From Odobenus rosmarus divergens (lineage: Eukaryota; Chordata; Mammalia; Carnivora; Odobenidae): 64,000 nucleotides of DNA. The stretch is from the NCBI RefSeq assembly GCF_000321225.1, contig NW_004450566.1, positions 2,970,219-3,034,218 on the forward strand. Direction: 5' to 3'. Positions 35,015 through 47,413 of the stretch are shown piece after piece. The position numbers were made by a program, and so were the translations under genes. Numbering within the stretch: position 1 is the first letter of the stretch; each line of letters opens with the position of its first letter. The notes beneath the pieces are model-generated. The model was not told the DNA's origin, did not search any database, and was given only the letters and a program-made list of their open reading frames with translations.

Positions 35015-35140
35015 TTTCTCCTGTCAGACTGGGAGCTCCTTAAAGATAGGAATCATGTTATATATTACTGTGTTTAAAGGCTCAATCTATGTCCATAGAT
35101 GTCAATGGGATGTATTGCTTGATTGATCAAATCCCACATT
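35015..35140 (+). mobile_element. L2 3' terminus, sense
   Basis: cagactgggagctccttaaa followed by gataggaatcatg is the typical L2 3'-end text, and a diverged tail follows. Confidence 0.6.
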
Positions 35141-35499
35141 GTAAACCAATTGTTTCCTAAATCGTCACAAATCTAATGAGCAAATTTATTTTAATAGGTC
35201 TGGAAGGAGGTCTTTCATTATTTAACTTCCCCAATTCCTTTTTGGGCCATAGGTCCGTAGAAAACCTCCCTCTGAAGCTGCCATCAGCTTATTGGCTCAC
35301 GTAAGCTGAGAAGGAGAAACAAATACATGGCGAACATTCCACATATGTGCAGACAAAGAGGTATACTGGGACGATTCTTAGGGTTCATCCAGTAAGACAA
35401 ATAAAAGATAAAACATAACTAAATATTAGTATCTCTAACTCAACTATAAATACATAGATCACCCTAGGTCACTTTTTTTTTTTTCTGGTGGAACTGATT
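35141..35499. other. Unassigned DNA
   Basis: No repeat or exon is recognised, apart from a T run at ~35473-35485. Confidence 0.5.
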
Positions 35500-35660
35500 C
35501 AATCTTTTTATTTATATATTTTTATTCATTTATTTTTGAGATATAATTAATATATAACACAGTCAGTTTAAGGAGTACATGTTGATTTGATACATATATA
35601 TTGTGATGTGATTACCACTGAAGTGTTAGATAACACCTCTGTCATGTCATATAATCATAT
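35500..35660 (-). mobile_element. L1 3' UTR fragment, antisense
   Basis: gagatataattaatatataa, cagtcagtttaaggagtaca and gtgatgtgattaccactgaa follow an antisense old L1 3' UTR. It lies head-on to the sense L1 that starts at 35661. Confidence 0.75.
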
Positions 35661-36832
35661 ATCTGTTAAGGGGTTAATACCCAAATTATATAAAGAACTC
35701 ATACAACAAATAATAAGATTTAAAAATAGAGGGACTGAGTGGACATTTTTCAAAAAGAAGACCTAGAAATGGTCAATGGGTACATGAAAAGTGCTCAACA
35801 TCACTAATCATTAGGGACATGCAAATCAAAACCACAAGGAGATATCAAATTAAATCTGTTAACACAGCTACCATCAAAAAGTTAAGAGGAATGAAGGGGG
35901 GAAATTGGAGGGGGAGACGAACCATGAGAGACGATGGACTCTGAAAAACAAACTGAGGGTCCTAGAGGGGAGGGGGGTAGGGGGATGGGTTAGCCTGGTG
36001 ATGGATATTAAAGAGGGCACGTTCTGCATGGAGCACTGGGTGTTATGCGCAATGAATCATGGAACACTACATCAAAAACTAATGATGTATGGTGATTAAC
36101 ATAAAAAAAGCATTGAAAAAAATAAAATCAATTAAAAAAGTTAAGAGGAAAGGGATGTTGGCAAGGATGTGGAGAAAAGGAAAACTTTGTGCCCTGTTGG
36201 TAGGAATGTAAATTAGTACAGCCACTAGGGAAAGCAGTATGGGGTTTGCTAAAAAATAAATAAATAAAAACAGAACTGCCATATTATCCAGTAATCCCAC
36301 CTCTGGGTATATATCCAAAGGAAATAAAAACAGAATATTGAAAAGATAGCACTCATAGGTTTATTACAGTATTATTCATAATAGCCAAGATACTGTCTGT
36401 CTCTAAGTGACTGTCAAGGGATGAATTGATAAAAGAAGATGTGATATATATATATGATGGAATATTACTCAGCCATGGGCAAGAAGGAAACCCTGTCTTT
36501 TGCAACAACATGAATGGACCTTGAAAGAATTATGTTAAGTGAAATAAGTTAAAGAAAATGCTGTATGGTATCACCGACATGTGGAATATTAAAAAGCTGA
36601 ACTCTGAGAAACAGAAGAGAGTGATGGTTAAGGAGCTTGGAGGGTGGGGGAAATGGGGAGATGTTGGTTAAAAGGGTATCAACTTGCAGATAGAGGATGA
36701 GTAAGTTCTTGAGATCTAATGCACAGCATTGTAATTGCAGCCAATGTTACCGTATCATATACTTCAAAGTTAGTGAAGGACTAGATCTTAAACATTTTCA
36801 CCACAAAAAAGAAATGATAATTATGTGGTGAA
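35661..36832 (+). mobile_element. L1 ORF2 end and 3' UTR, sense, split by a younger L1
   Basis: The sense order is readable: ttaatacccaaattatataa, catgaaaagtgctcaacatc, gcaaatcaaaaccacaagga, then (after the insertion) gccctgttggtaggaatgta, atccagtaatcccacctctg, tggaatattactcagccatg and caacatgaatggaccttga. It ends with a 3' UTR (tgcacagcattgtaattgca, agtgaaggactagatcttaa). Many frame breaks are present, so it is inactive. A young L1 3' end interrupts it at 35891-36134. Confidence 0.88.
35891..36134 (+). mobile_element. Young L1 3' end inserted in an older L1
   Basis: It has the same module as 1-345 (gagggggagacgaaccatga, ggagcactgggtgttatgcg, caaaaactaatgatgtatgg). The direct repeat aaaaagttaagagga is identical at 35876-35890 and 36135-36149, and the host L1 reading continues after it. 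Confidence 0.97.
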
Positions 36833-37939
36833 AATCACTATTTTTTTTTTTTTTTTGTTACTACACAGTGCTGTGTGTGGCATGTGGAGGTCAAATTGTG
36901 CACACATTTATCTTCCAGGGCTTTTTTGGGCCACTTAGAAATAAGTATTGCTTTTGGTTACTATTTTAAGAGGAAAAGCTTAGTTTTAGAAATAGGTAAA
37001 GTATTATGTATATATAAACTACATAATAACCATTCATCATCCCTATGAAGCTTTATGTACTGGATGTGAACTCTTCAGTTCTAGCCCTAGAGATTACACT
37101 TCAGAAAGAATTATTTACCTGGAGATTATTATTTCCCTATGAATTAGATATATAAAAATTGGGTATATATTTAGAGATCTGAAGTCAATTAGTTTGCTAC
37201 ACTATTTGTAAATATACATCATATCCTCCTAAACATTTTTGCCAGTCTCTTTTTCTCTCTAGGGTTCATTTTGCTATTCTTGAGCAAGCCTAATAGAAAG
37301 TAAAAATACCAAGTATTTTTGACAAGAGAGAAATGGCAGCTAAGTAAATGAAATTTCTGGCTTTCAGGTATATTGGGGAAAAAAGTCTGGGATAGACAAC
37401 ATAAAATTTCTGGCTTTCAGGTACATTGGGGAAAAAAGTCTGGGACAGATAACATAAAATTTATATGCCTTACCTTAAGATCAGAAGATCTTGATGTATT
37501 TGGCATGAGTTTCTTCCAGTTAACAGTTGGCTAGAAGTGAAAATCTCCTGTTCCCATAAAATAGGGCCTGTACTCTAAATTTTAGCACAGGTCCTTACAG
37601 TTATCTTCCTGACTCTGAATTTTGGTGGAAATTAGAAGCCTAAGTGCTCAGTTTTTTCTCTTGTGTGGTGGAGCATTTTTTTGTTCTTCATGCTAAAGTA
37701 AATGTTTTCTTGTGACAGCAAAATTTGCTTCAGTTTCACCTCTCTGTTAAAGTTGGGTAAATATCCTGAAAAGGCAGTGTGCTCCCCCCAAAATGGGGAA
37801 TTATGTATTAATTACCATGCATCTGACTCAGTTTGACTGTTTGAATTACTTAGCAGGTCACTGTCAGCTTTTGGTCATCCAAAATTGCTTTTAGTTCTTT
37901 TTAACCCCAAGATCAATTAATTTCCATGTTCTGCAGGAA
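36833..37939. other. Unassigned DNA with a tandem duplication
   Basis: No interspersed repeat or exon is recognised. It contains a T run at ~36840-36857 and the 53-bp tandem duplication at 37351-37456. Confidence 0.5.
37351..37456. repeat. 2 x 53-bp tandem duplication
   Basis: Units 37351-37403 and 37404-37456 are identical except at three positions. Both start aaatttctggctttcaggta. A third start (aaattt at 37457) follows and then diverges. Confidence 0.97.
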
Positions 37940-38355
37940 CCTTTCCCGTTTCTCACATGTGTCTCTTTTCTAATTCCACTGTCACCACTTTTTATTTTTT
38001 TAAACATACTTAAAGTGGTTGACAAGTCTCTCTGCCTCTGATCTTTGCCCACAAGATTTATCCTACATAGTTACATCAGATTAACCTTAAAGACTGCCAC
38101 TTTGATCCAGTGACTCCCTTGAATGTATTTGAAATACATTTACACTTGAGCACTGCTCGGCCTGTCCAGCCTCATCACACCTACTAACGAGGTGATCACG
38201 CTACCGCCTTTCGCCACATCATCCATATTTTTGGCTTTGCTGTCTCAGTGCTCTTCAAATGCCCATCCCCTGATTTGAAGCCTTGTCCTGTATTCTAACC
38301 CAAGTGTGAAGTCTTCTCTCAGTCCAATAAAATAACCATCTTTAAGTAGTATAAT
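37940..38355 (+). mobile_element. L2 3' region, sense
   Basis: cttaaagactgccactttga, ccagtgactcccttgaat, cggcctgtccagcctcatca and aagtcttctctcagtccaat follow L2 3' order. It is strongly diverged. Confidence 0.6.
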
Positions 38356-39654
38356 TATTAATGTTCTTTTTAAATTTTTTGTCTTAATTTTTCTCTAAAA
38401 GTTAATTGCTTGTGGATCATTTAATTCATGTCATTATTGGTTAATTTTTCTGAATTCTTTCTTCACTAAAAGATAGCATAAATATATTGAAGCCTTAAAT
38501 CATGTCAAATATTTGTTTTCCTTTGTACTACCATAGGAGAGTTGAAGATATTGATGACCTGTAGATGTTCACTACTGTGTGAGATAATGACTGAGGTATA
38601 AATGTTATGGGAAAATTTCAGGAAACTTGCTCATGGTAATTTAAACCTCCCGTAGGTTGTCAGTGTACCAGGTTTTTATTCTTAAAGGAACTATGGATAT
38701 TAATAGCTGAATGATCAGTTGTTAAGGTAGCCAAAGGTCAGTATGCCCTTGTATTATAGTTGCCTATATGCACTGAGGGAGCATTGATTACATATGCAAA
38801 TTCCATGCCCTTTTGTAGAGATCCTGGTATTGGTTTTTGGAATATATTCTTCATCTATTATGGGGTCATCTGTACTTTTAAGACCTAAAAGAATTAACTT
38901 GGGTAAGGGTCCTCCTTAAGGTCTAAAGGACTAGGGTGGCCATTTCTGTCTAAATTGGGACACTTTAGGAATGAAAATTGGCACTAACCAGATGACATAC
39001 TGGGGTAATGGATATAAACTGTGGATAGTTAGATAAATACAGATAAATGTGGATACGTGGCCACTGTCAGTAAAGCTTGACAAAATGAAGAGGATTTCAT
39101 GTTTAGCTATAAGCCCACTACGGTGCCCCAGGAGAAATTAAAGGAATGCCTTCTTTCTCTGTGTACCTGTAGCTAGTTGATTCTAAAATGACACTCAGTG
39201 GTTTCTGCCTCAGTGGTTTCTGCTTTCTGGTATTCATGACTTTCTGAAATCCTCTTCCACTTGTCGAGGGCTGAACCTAGGGGTTTGCTTCTAGAAAATG
39301 GGTTATGGCAGAAGTGATTGGATGTCACTTAGAGGATTAGGTGATAAAAGACTGTGACACAGGAGAAAAAAGATGCTGAGAGTTGTTTCTAAGGATTAAT
39401 TTATCATGTCAATTACATTTCTTTATTTCCTAATTTATTAGGAGGCTTTTAAAAATAAAGACTAAGTGTTGATTGTCCTCTTAAAGTGTGACATTTGTTT
39501 GGTCTTTGCTTGCACTCTCTGGTTCTCTAGCATCGTCATTCTGATGAAGCCCATGTGGCAAGAAACCAAGAGAGACCTCTAGCCAGTAGTCAGCCGGCAC
39601 CTAAGTTTGAATCTATCACCTTGCTGAAAAGAGTTCCTTTGAGTTTTAATAATT
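38356..39654. other. Unassigned DNA
   Basis: No interspersed repeat or exon is recognised. A perfect 15-bp tandem duplication (ctcagtggtttctgc) lies at 39194-39208 and 39209-39223. Confidence 0.5.
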
Positions 39655-39667
39655 TGTAAATTCCCTT

Positions 39668-39875
39668 GTTTTCTTTTTCTTTCTTTTCTCTTTTTTAGAG
39701 AGAGCAAGAGAGTGTGGGGCTGGGAGCCAGGGAGAGAGGGAGAGAGAGAATCTTAAGCAGGCTCCACGCCCAGTGCAGAGCCTGACGTGGGGCTTGATTT
39801 CACAATGTTGAGATTGTGACATGAGCTGGAATCAAGAGTCCCGTGCATGACCAAGTGAACCTCCCAGGTGCCCCA
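39668..39875 (-). mobile_element. SINEC, older, perfect 13-bp duplication
   Basis: Diverged minus-strand SINE (gcaggctccacgcccagtgc, gacatgagctggaatcaaga, cctcccaggtgcccc). The direct repeat tgtaaattccctt is identical at 39655-39667 and 39876-39888. Its right duplication was later hit by the SINE at 39898. Confidence 0.93.
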
Positions 39876-39897
39876 TGTAAATTCCCTTAAGTTTTCT

Positions 39898-40075
39898 TTC
39901 TTTTTTTTTTTTTTTTAAGGATTTTATTTATTTATTTGAGAGAGAGGGGAGGTCAGAGGGAGAAGCAGACTCCCCGCTGAGCAGGGAGCCTGATGCGGGA
40001 CTCGATCCCATGACTCCAGGATCATGACCTGAGCCGAAGGCAGTGGCTTAACCAACTGAGCCACCCAGGTGCCCC
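39898..40075 (-). mobile_element. SINEC, younger, perfect 15-bp duplication
   Basis: Minus-strand SINE (gagccgaaggcagtggctta, gagccacccaggtgcccc). The direct repeat tcccttaagttttct is identical at 39883-39897 and 40076-40090 and overlaps the right duplication of the older SINE, which fixes the order of insertion. Confidence 0.97.
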
Positions 40076-40090
40076 TCCCTTAAGTTTTCT

Positions 40091-42049
40091 ATCAAGACTT
40101 AATATTAAGCATATCTACAAAAAAGTAATTTTTTTCTTTTCTAATTCTCATACATTGCATTATTTCTTTTAAATATGATAGGATATCTACAATGTTGAAA
40201 GAAATAAAAATATTTAATGCTCTTGTCTTAACCATGACTTAAAAGAAAATGCTACCAAGTTTTATATTTAAGGGTGGATTCTTGCAAATTATATTGGATG
40301 TAAAATTTTAATACATTGAGGAAGTAGGTTTCTGTTTCCTGTGTTCTAAGAATCATTTTCATAATATTGAAGTTGACCGGATGTGTCTCTTGAAACTAAG
40401 ATGACTATTTCTTTTAATAATGAATTTTATTTAAGTTTAAAAAAGTAAAATATTTGCATGTTTTCTCTTATTTTAAATCATATAATTCAGAGGATAAGTA
40501 AATCATATATACAGATTCATCAATGATTATCCTCAAAGAGAAAGAGATACATAGTCTTCTCTCTGTGTAAAGCACTGGATTATAGAAACTCACTCCTCAA
40601 GATGGTTGAGTCATCAGCAGTTGGCTTCCTTACCAATATTTGAGGTTCCAAAAATTCTCAAAAATGAGGTATCACTATTACACTCACTGGGGATTTTATA
40701 GAAAAGCATTTGCTTCTCAGCCCTGCTATGTCTTTTCTTTTAGTATTTAAATTTTTTTTTTTTAAATGAGTAAATGTCTTTTCTTTTAGTATTTAAAAAT
40801 TTTTTTCCTGCAGCTGACAGTTGACCTGACCAAGTCATGTTTTCGTTAAAACTGACTTGGTTTAAGTATGGAAAATTAATGCAGCTAAAGAGCTTTAATG
40901 CAGTTAATCCACTTATTAAGAGATAGTTCTTCAAGTTTATACAGTAGCTTAGTTTCAACTTCTTCATTTCGTTAGAAAACAAAGCTATTTTCTTCTACCA
41001 TTAGCCCTTGTTACTTACTCAGCATTGCTCTAAGTAGATGGCTTAACACCTTCCTGGGGGATAGCACTCTGTCACATCTGCTGGGCCACACACTATCTAG
41101 CTGCTTCTTAAACTGGTGACTTCCTAATCATTTTGTGTAACAGTGATTTTCTCCTGAGAAGAGAGAGGTTATATCTAGGTGGGTGTGGCAATAACCATAA
41201 AGTTTCATACTCTATGCTAATTATACAACCTGAAAAATGTCCCTGAAAATTTGTACAAAAATAAAATCTATTAACATGGATAGAGAAATAATTAGAGAAT
41301 AAAATTATTGGTAAACTTTCCTGGTTTTACAAACTCTTTATAGCGCTCAAAAGATTGCAATAAATTTATGAATATTTGACAACTGATTTTAATACTAGCA
41401 TTAATTAAACAAAACTGAAGGCTAGAAATGTTTGTTCTTCTTATGATTAGATTGCATAGTTTGAAGGAATGAAAAGTGAATCTGACTTTTCATTAAGAAA
41501 GAAGTGAGTCACGCTTTTTCCTTTTGAGAAGACATTTAACTATCGATTATCCTTTATTTTCAAATGGATCCACAGATGCACTAAAATGAGTGTACATATA
41601 TTGTAACAACTTGTTTATTTTGGGGGAACAGTCATATTCTAGTAATTCTGATGCCACCCAGGGAATAACCTGGAAATGTAAGAGTAAAGTCTCAGTTGAG
41701 ATATGAAATGGATAAATGATTTAAAGAGGAAAAAGAAGATATTGTACTGGATTCAGTGTTTATTTTCTAGTCTCTTCTGTTGTAATACTTTGTAAGAAAA
41801 ATGAAGATGATAATATGGGGCCCTCTCCTAACTTGCCGTTAAATTGAGCAAGTACTAAATGCTAAGCACCCTACTCTTTACCTTTTCCTTTCTATGTTAT
41901 GCTAAAAAATGTTGCCTACATAATTCTTCATGAAAATTCATCAGGGTGCTATGAGCAAGAAATTATGAACAAAAATGTACACAAAAGTGAGCAAAAAGTA
42001 TGCTAGGAACACAAAAATGTGAACAAATACATTCTTTATTTGCTAGGTT
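40091..42049. other. Unassigned AT-rich DNA
   Basis: No SINE, LINE or exon is recognised. It contains the 24-bp direct repeat at 40728-40751 and 40774-40797. Confidence 0.5.
40728..40797. repeat. 24-bp direct repeat flanking a 22-bp T-rich spacer
   Basis: 40728-40751 and 40774-40797 are identical (each starts atgtcttttcttttagtatt). The spacer is a run of T followed by aaatgagtaa. It looks like a target-site duplication around an insertion that is almost only poly(A) on the minus strand. Confidence 0.9.
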
Positions 42050-42240
42050 CATTGGAGCATGACGGACAAATAAAAATTGTATATATTTAAATTACATAAC
42101 ATGAATTGTTTAAGGTACAAAATGTGATGATTTAATACACCTATATGTTACTGGGAATCCAATGCATAGCATGGTGATTATAGTTGATAATTGTATGTTA
42201 TGTATTTCAAATTTGTTAAGAAAATAAATCTTGAGGGTTC
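42050..42240 (+). mobile_element. Old L1 3' UTR fragment, sense
   Basis: aaaatgtgatgatttaatac, aatgcatagcatggtgatta, tagttgataattgtatgtta and gaaaataaatcttgagg follow a sense L1 3' UTR. Confidence 0.75.
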
Positions 42241-43089
42241 TTAGCAAGAAAATAATGATACATTATTTATAGAGGGGAATATAAGGCCATGGGTTTTCAG
42301 GTACAAATACTGTAACTATATTTTTCTATCTCAACTGAATCTCTCTTTCAAGTCCTAATTCTTCCTGACGGGAAAAATGTATTGTCATTCAATTCTGAGT
42401 TCTCCAACTCATCCATGTTCAATTCACTTAACAGAGTTTTCCCTTCTCCTGCCATCTCTTAGGGACTGGCCTAAGAACTCAAAGGGCTACAGGCAATCAT
42501 ACTATTGAGTTTAGGGAGGTAGCTGGTCCTTGGTTGAGGCCTCTTTGGTTGCTTCTGCTATTACCATATTCTTGTCTGGGGCCACAGTTTATGCCATGTT
42601 CTAGTGTGAAGTCTTCTCCTCATGATTATGGTATTCTTCCAAGTCCTCTGCTTCTCTGTGTTATGTATGATTCTCGACAACATGAGAAGGTATGTGGTTA
42701 TTTCTCAAGCTGTGTGTGGACCTGCGTGGGCTGACTGAGCCTGACACACTCCCATCTCTTATGCATTTTATCTAACCAAACTTTGCTTGAGTGCTTGCCT
42801 TGCCATAGAAGATGGGATTCTTTGCAGGACAACTAAAAGGCACATAAATAAAGATTGTGTATAGTTTTGGGTCTTGATAATTACCTGGGGTTCATTTTTT
42901 TTCCTTTGCTTTTGACATCAAGAATTGAACAGTTTTGTTCTCTGGTTCTGCTAACATTTGTTACAAGGGTGATCTTATCTCAAGTGGGCAAAAAAATAAA
43001 AGGGTAGAATTAGAGGATAAAGAACAACATGACAGAAATACGAAGAACACATTCACTAATACTTTTTAATATTACCTGTCTACACTGAG
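42241..43089. other. Unassigned DNA
   Basis: No repeat or exon is recognised. The 66-codon plus-strand frame at 42534-42734 has no known domain. Confidence 0.45.
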
Positions 43090-43315
43090 GTCATGGAGTA
43101 TAATGGTTAAGCATGTGGGTTTAGAGACAAAGTATTAGCTTGAAGCCTTAGAGCTTAATTGCCATAGGACTCTGAGACAGAAGCTTAGCCTCACTAACCC
43201 TTTATTTTTATCTGGAAGTTGTAAATAAGCATACCTATATTATAGAACTGTGAAAAAGGGTGATTATCTTACATTAAAGCACTTGGTACACAAAGGGGCT
43301 GTTCATACCTCGGTG
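43090..43315 (+). mobile_element. MIR, plus strand
   Basis: ggagtataatggttaagcat and gtgggtttagagacaaagta at the start, then gcttagcctcactaaccc and attaaagcacttggtacaca at the end, give an almost full-length but diverged MIR. Confidence 0.75.
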
Positions 43316-45359
43316 TAGTAGCGAGTCTACCCAGTTAATCCATTATAATTTAATGAGACCCCCTTGATAAAATATTTTTTCCATTACTATTAATTTTCAT
43401 TCTTATTTTTCCTATTGTCTTCCACCACAGAGGTCAATATTATTTTAACAACTTGTTCTTCATCTTCATTGTCAATACACTATAGAGATCCACTTTATGA
43501 TATATTGTATTTTAAATGGTGGAACAGTTGTATAGGTTGGCAACACGGTTGCCATCTTAGAACCTAGTATCTAATGTTCATATGGTCTGATAGGCAATGA
43601 ATTATGTGCCACAATTCCGTCCTGACTAAAACTACATGGTGTTTTTGCATTAATAGAATTTTGATGACCCAGGGTGACAAAAATTTCAAAATTTTGAAAC
43701 CCTTGAAAGAGATCAACTAGTACAAGCAAGAAAATAGCCATACTCCCAACTCAACCACCTAGTTTTTAAGATATTTCATCAAAATCATCTGGCTAGAAGA
43801 TCAAAAGCAACTCAAAAGTATGAACAGCGACAAGCTTTACAAACCTCTACAGTCACATTACAGTTCAAATTATTTCTAATTTGAAATTTAGTCAATCTGT
43901 CATGCCCAGCATTGGGGAAGATAGCTTTTGGTTAAGCAGGGTGGCTTAAGTTCACATTGGCTGCTGTAGCACCATAAAAAGAACCGGTGGGTAATGGGTC
44001 AAATGTGAGGATTTATTTTTCATGCAGGAAAAGAACAAAACAGATGTTTGTGCTGGGAGGGTGGCTCTTTGCAAAGCAATGATCTAGGCCCTCAGACTCT
44101 CATCTCAAAGGCCCACGTCTTCAACATGTGCTGTGTCATATGCTTCCCGAGGAAGGCTGTCACTGTCAATAAGGCTGTTTGTGTCCCTGAAGGAAAGTGA
44201 GACTGACGGCTACAATTTCAAAGAAGAGTTTAACATCTTTTTATATAATGACATACTGTATTCTCACAGGTTGTATGTATGTTTTATCTTTTTCTGGAGA
44301 TCTTTTACTGATTCTTCGGCTCTTTTACCTTAGCAAGATCCTTAGGTATTTTGTGCCTCTAATTCATCATTGACAACTGGCTTGAAGCTATATTCTTATC
44401 AAGTGACCCGGTGGAATAATGCATATATTGAATTGCTGATTTTGCTAAAAATATTTGCAAGGAGGATCTAAAATGACTAGCTGGTTCAAGGGTTTCCATT
44501 CTTGAAATAGAATCCAAAGATTCTATTTAGAAAAACATATCCTCATCTTTTGGTACTAGATATTGAAGAAATGTAAGATTACATTTAAAATTTATTAGGC
44601 TTAGACATCTTTAACTGGAAGGAAAACACCCAGAAGCTAAGAAGCATTCTCTGTCACAAAATAAAACAAAGAGGTTTGCTTGGAAGGTTGTGGCTAAATA
44701 ATTTGTCTCTGCCATGAGTATGGTTAAAATAAATCTTAGGAATAAGGTAATGTGTTAATAGTAATGTAGGAATCTCTGACAAATATGAATGAAATAAGGA
44801 ATATGGAAATTATTTTGAGGCACAGAACAGAAACTTTATTTTATGTGAGTAATGAGATATGTTTCAATTCTAACTATTAAGTATATAATCATATTATTTA
44901 TTTATTAGAAATGAATTTCTAATTAAAGCAAATCTCATGTTGATATATCATACTGCATTAATTACCTCGGGCCATGGCAGTGCTTACAAATAAGTTCTGG
45001 TAATTTAATCTTAGTCATTTTGGTAGTAGTCTTTGTCATTGCTTTCTTCCTCTTCTTTATCTTTGTCCTCAGAATGAGAGTTGTTAACCTGATTGCTTTA
45101 TTTATACACCAAGAAGAAAATGTTCCTTACAAGAGAGTTTGACTTACGCAGTTTGATTGCCCCTGGGAGAGTCAGTTTGACTCCTGACAAATTAGGTAAC
45201 ACATAATCTGAACAGATATGGAACACCCTAAGGTATCTTAAATAAGAAAAAGTACATTATGGAAATGCTCCTGTCACCTCTAAATAAGACTTGTCCAGTG
45301 CCATACATAACTACAAATTTTCTTTTTGGAGAATTTTTTATTTTATTTTTTATTTTTTT
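43316..45359. other. Unassigned DNA (2 kb)
   Basis: No interspersed repeat is named with confidence. An LTR was considered for 43950-44170 and not supported. No exon is recognised. Confidence 0.45.
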
Positions 45360-45577
45360 CTTATTCTTTCTTTTTTTTAATGTTATGTTAGTCACCATAC
45401 ATCATTAATTTTTGACGTAGTGTTCCATGATTCATTGTTTGCATATAACACGCAGTGCTCCATGCAATATGTGCCCTCCTTAATACCCATCACCGGGCTA
45501 ACCCATCCCTCCACCCCCCTCCCCTCTAAAACCCTCACTTTGTTTCTCAGAGTCCACAGTCTCTTGTGGTTCGTCTT
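45360..45577 (-). mobile_element. Young L1 3' end, antisense
   Basis: It is the reverse complement of the module at 1-345: gttagtcaccatacatcatt, gtgttccatgattcattgtt, gcagtgctccatgcaatatg and the pyrimidine-rich ccacccccctcccctctaaa. It ends ttgtggttcgtc. Clear duplications were not found. Confidence 0.92.
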
Positions 45578-45769
45578 AGAGAAGTAATTGTTTAAAGAAT
45601 CTTATTTTTAATTTATAGGAAGATAGGGGATTTTAGTGCTGTCATGTGACGTCTCAAACAAATGCTGCCTTTTACATTTTTTTCTTTTTTTGAAATGAGC
45701 ACAGATAATGATGTGCATCTAATGCTACAACACTTCCCAAGTTGTTAGAATAAGAATCACCAAGTCGGT

Positions 45770-45850
45770 GAAAGTTCCAGGTACTTTTCTAGGTGTTGGG
45801 ACTATAGTAGTGAAAAGCTCCTTAGAAGTGAGGCAGAGAGAGCTTTCTCC
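45770..45850 (-). mobile_element. Possible L2 3'-end scrap, minus strand
   Basis: aggtacttttctaggtgttg, ggactatagtagtgaa resembles the reversed L2 terminus. It is very short. Confidence 0.4.
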
Positions 45851-47403
45851 CACCTGGACACCAAAAAGGAAATTCAGTTTATATGTGGTGAATCTAATAG
45901 GGCTGGACCTCCAGCTATAAACCTTAAACCCCCAAACAACTTACCTTCAATTGTTTATAGTAAAGTTTTCATAATCCATCAAGGTTGCCCACATCCAGCA
46001 TTTGGTATCATTGCTCACCTTTGTTCTCCAATTAAAGTTTGTCAACATGCCCTTAAACAGCCATAGTCACATAGAGTCCACTTAATTCGGATTCTGGGCC
46101 TGACAACCTATGCTTTATGAAATTGTTTTCTATTGTAACGGCCCCTAATATTCTTGGATATGATAGTCTATCTCTCTCATTTTGTTTGTTTTGGAGAAAA
46201 CACCTTCCTGAGGTGAAATAATACTTTGGAAAATGTCAAAGAATAAAAAGTTGGTTTCTTAGTGTTAAAAAAAAAAAAAAGGCTCTTCGGGATACAGGGA
46301 CATTATCTGACAGAATGCAAAGCTATAAATGCAAAAATGTTTTGTCAGGCAAAATAATATTTCTGTGTCTTCTGAACAGTAATGAGTTTCATAGTCTGGA
46401 TGGGAAGGTCTGGAGGTCAGTGTCATTATGACAGATTTTAGAATATAAGTAATAGGAAGCAAAGAGAATCTAAATGATAGGCCCTAAAACTGTATGTGTG
46501 TCCCTGAGTTACAGTAGCCATTAGTGGTAATTTCTTAGGCTGTATACAGCAAGACACAGAAGGAGAATTGGAGAGGAAGTGACTAAGGAAATCAAGGGAA
46601 TGATAATAGAGACATTAAGACAGAATTAAGGAATGAAGAGAGATGAGGGAGAAATAAAAAATGTGATGTGATTAGCAGAATATTTACGATTCTGAAAGTG
46701 AGGGTAAGAAACTGACATAAAGCATTCACAGCCTCCCTGAGGGATGCCATATTGTGCTTCTGTTTAAATACAACACTCAAAAATAGGTCATCGCTTTTAT
46801 GTGCAACCAGATAGAATGCTGAACTCTGTAGTCAGCATTTTGTCTTCTGCTTTGATTGATTTACCCTAATTTCTTTCTTTAGTTAAGAACTTCTATGCTT
46901 CAATTCAGGTAGAGTGTTATTTTGTTTTTGTTTTTGTTCTTGTTTTTAATTTCCATGTTCCACAGAGAAGGAAAAGTAAACTACCCACAGAGATTTAGAT
47001 GAGACAAAGGAAGACCTTTCTGAGGGAAGTGGTGATTGAACATTCAAAGTATCAGTCACCTAGGAAAGGTTTGAAATCATGGTGTCTGGCGACCCCGGGG
47101 CCAGATGACCGTGTATTGTCGGTCCAGGCTGTAAGTGGAACAAGGCATCCTCAGAACCCACCCCCTGGATTCGTGATTAGTCAGTAATATTTTGTTAAAT
47201 GTACTGCAGTAGAAGGAAATTCAGGATTTTTTAAATAGATTATAAATTAAACCGTTATTTTTTAATGTGACTTGATCAGTATCAGCACTTTTCAAAAATC
47301 ATATGTATAAAATTCATTTCTGCGAGTCCTGAGTGCAAGGTATTATGAGTATGTGAATCACTGGTCTGTTTCTTAGATAAAACATTAATGAGGCTGTGCC
47401 CCG
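45851..47403. other. Unassigned DNA
   Basis: No repeat family or exon is recognised. A run of A lies at 46266-46279 and a (TTTTTG)n-like stretch at ~46920-46946. A small CpG-containing patch lies at ~47088-47126. Confidence 0.45.
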
Positions 47404-47413
47404 AACATTTTTA

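Noticed and set aside
43950..44170. Possible LTR
   Set aside because: Only loose resemblance. I could not follow the order of any LTR family.
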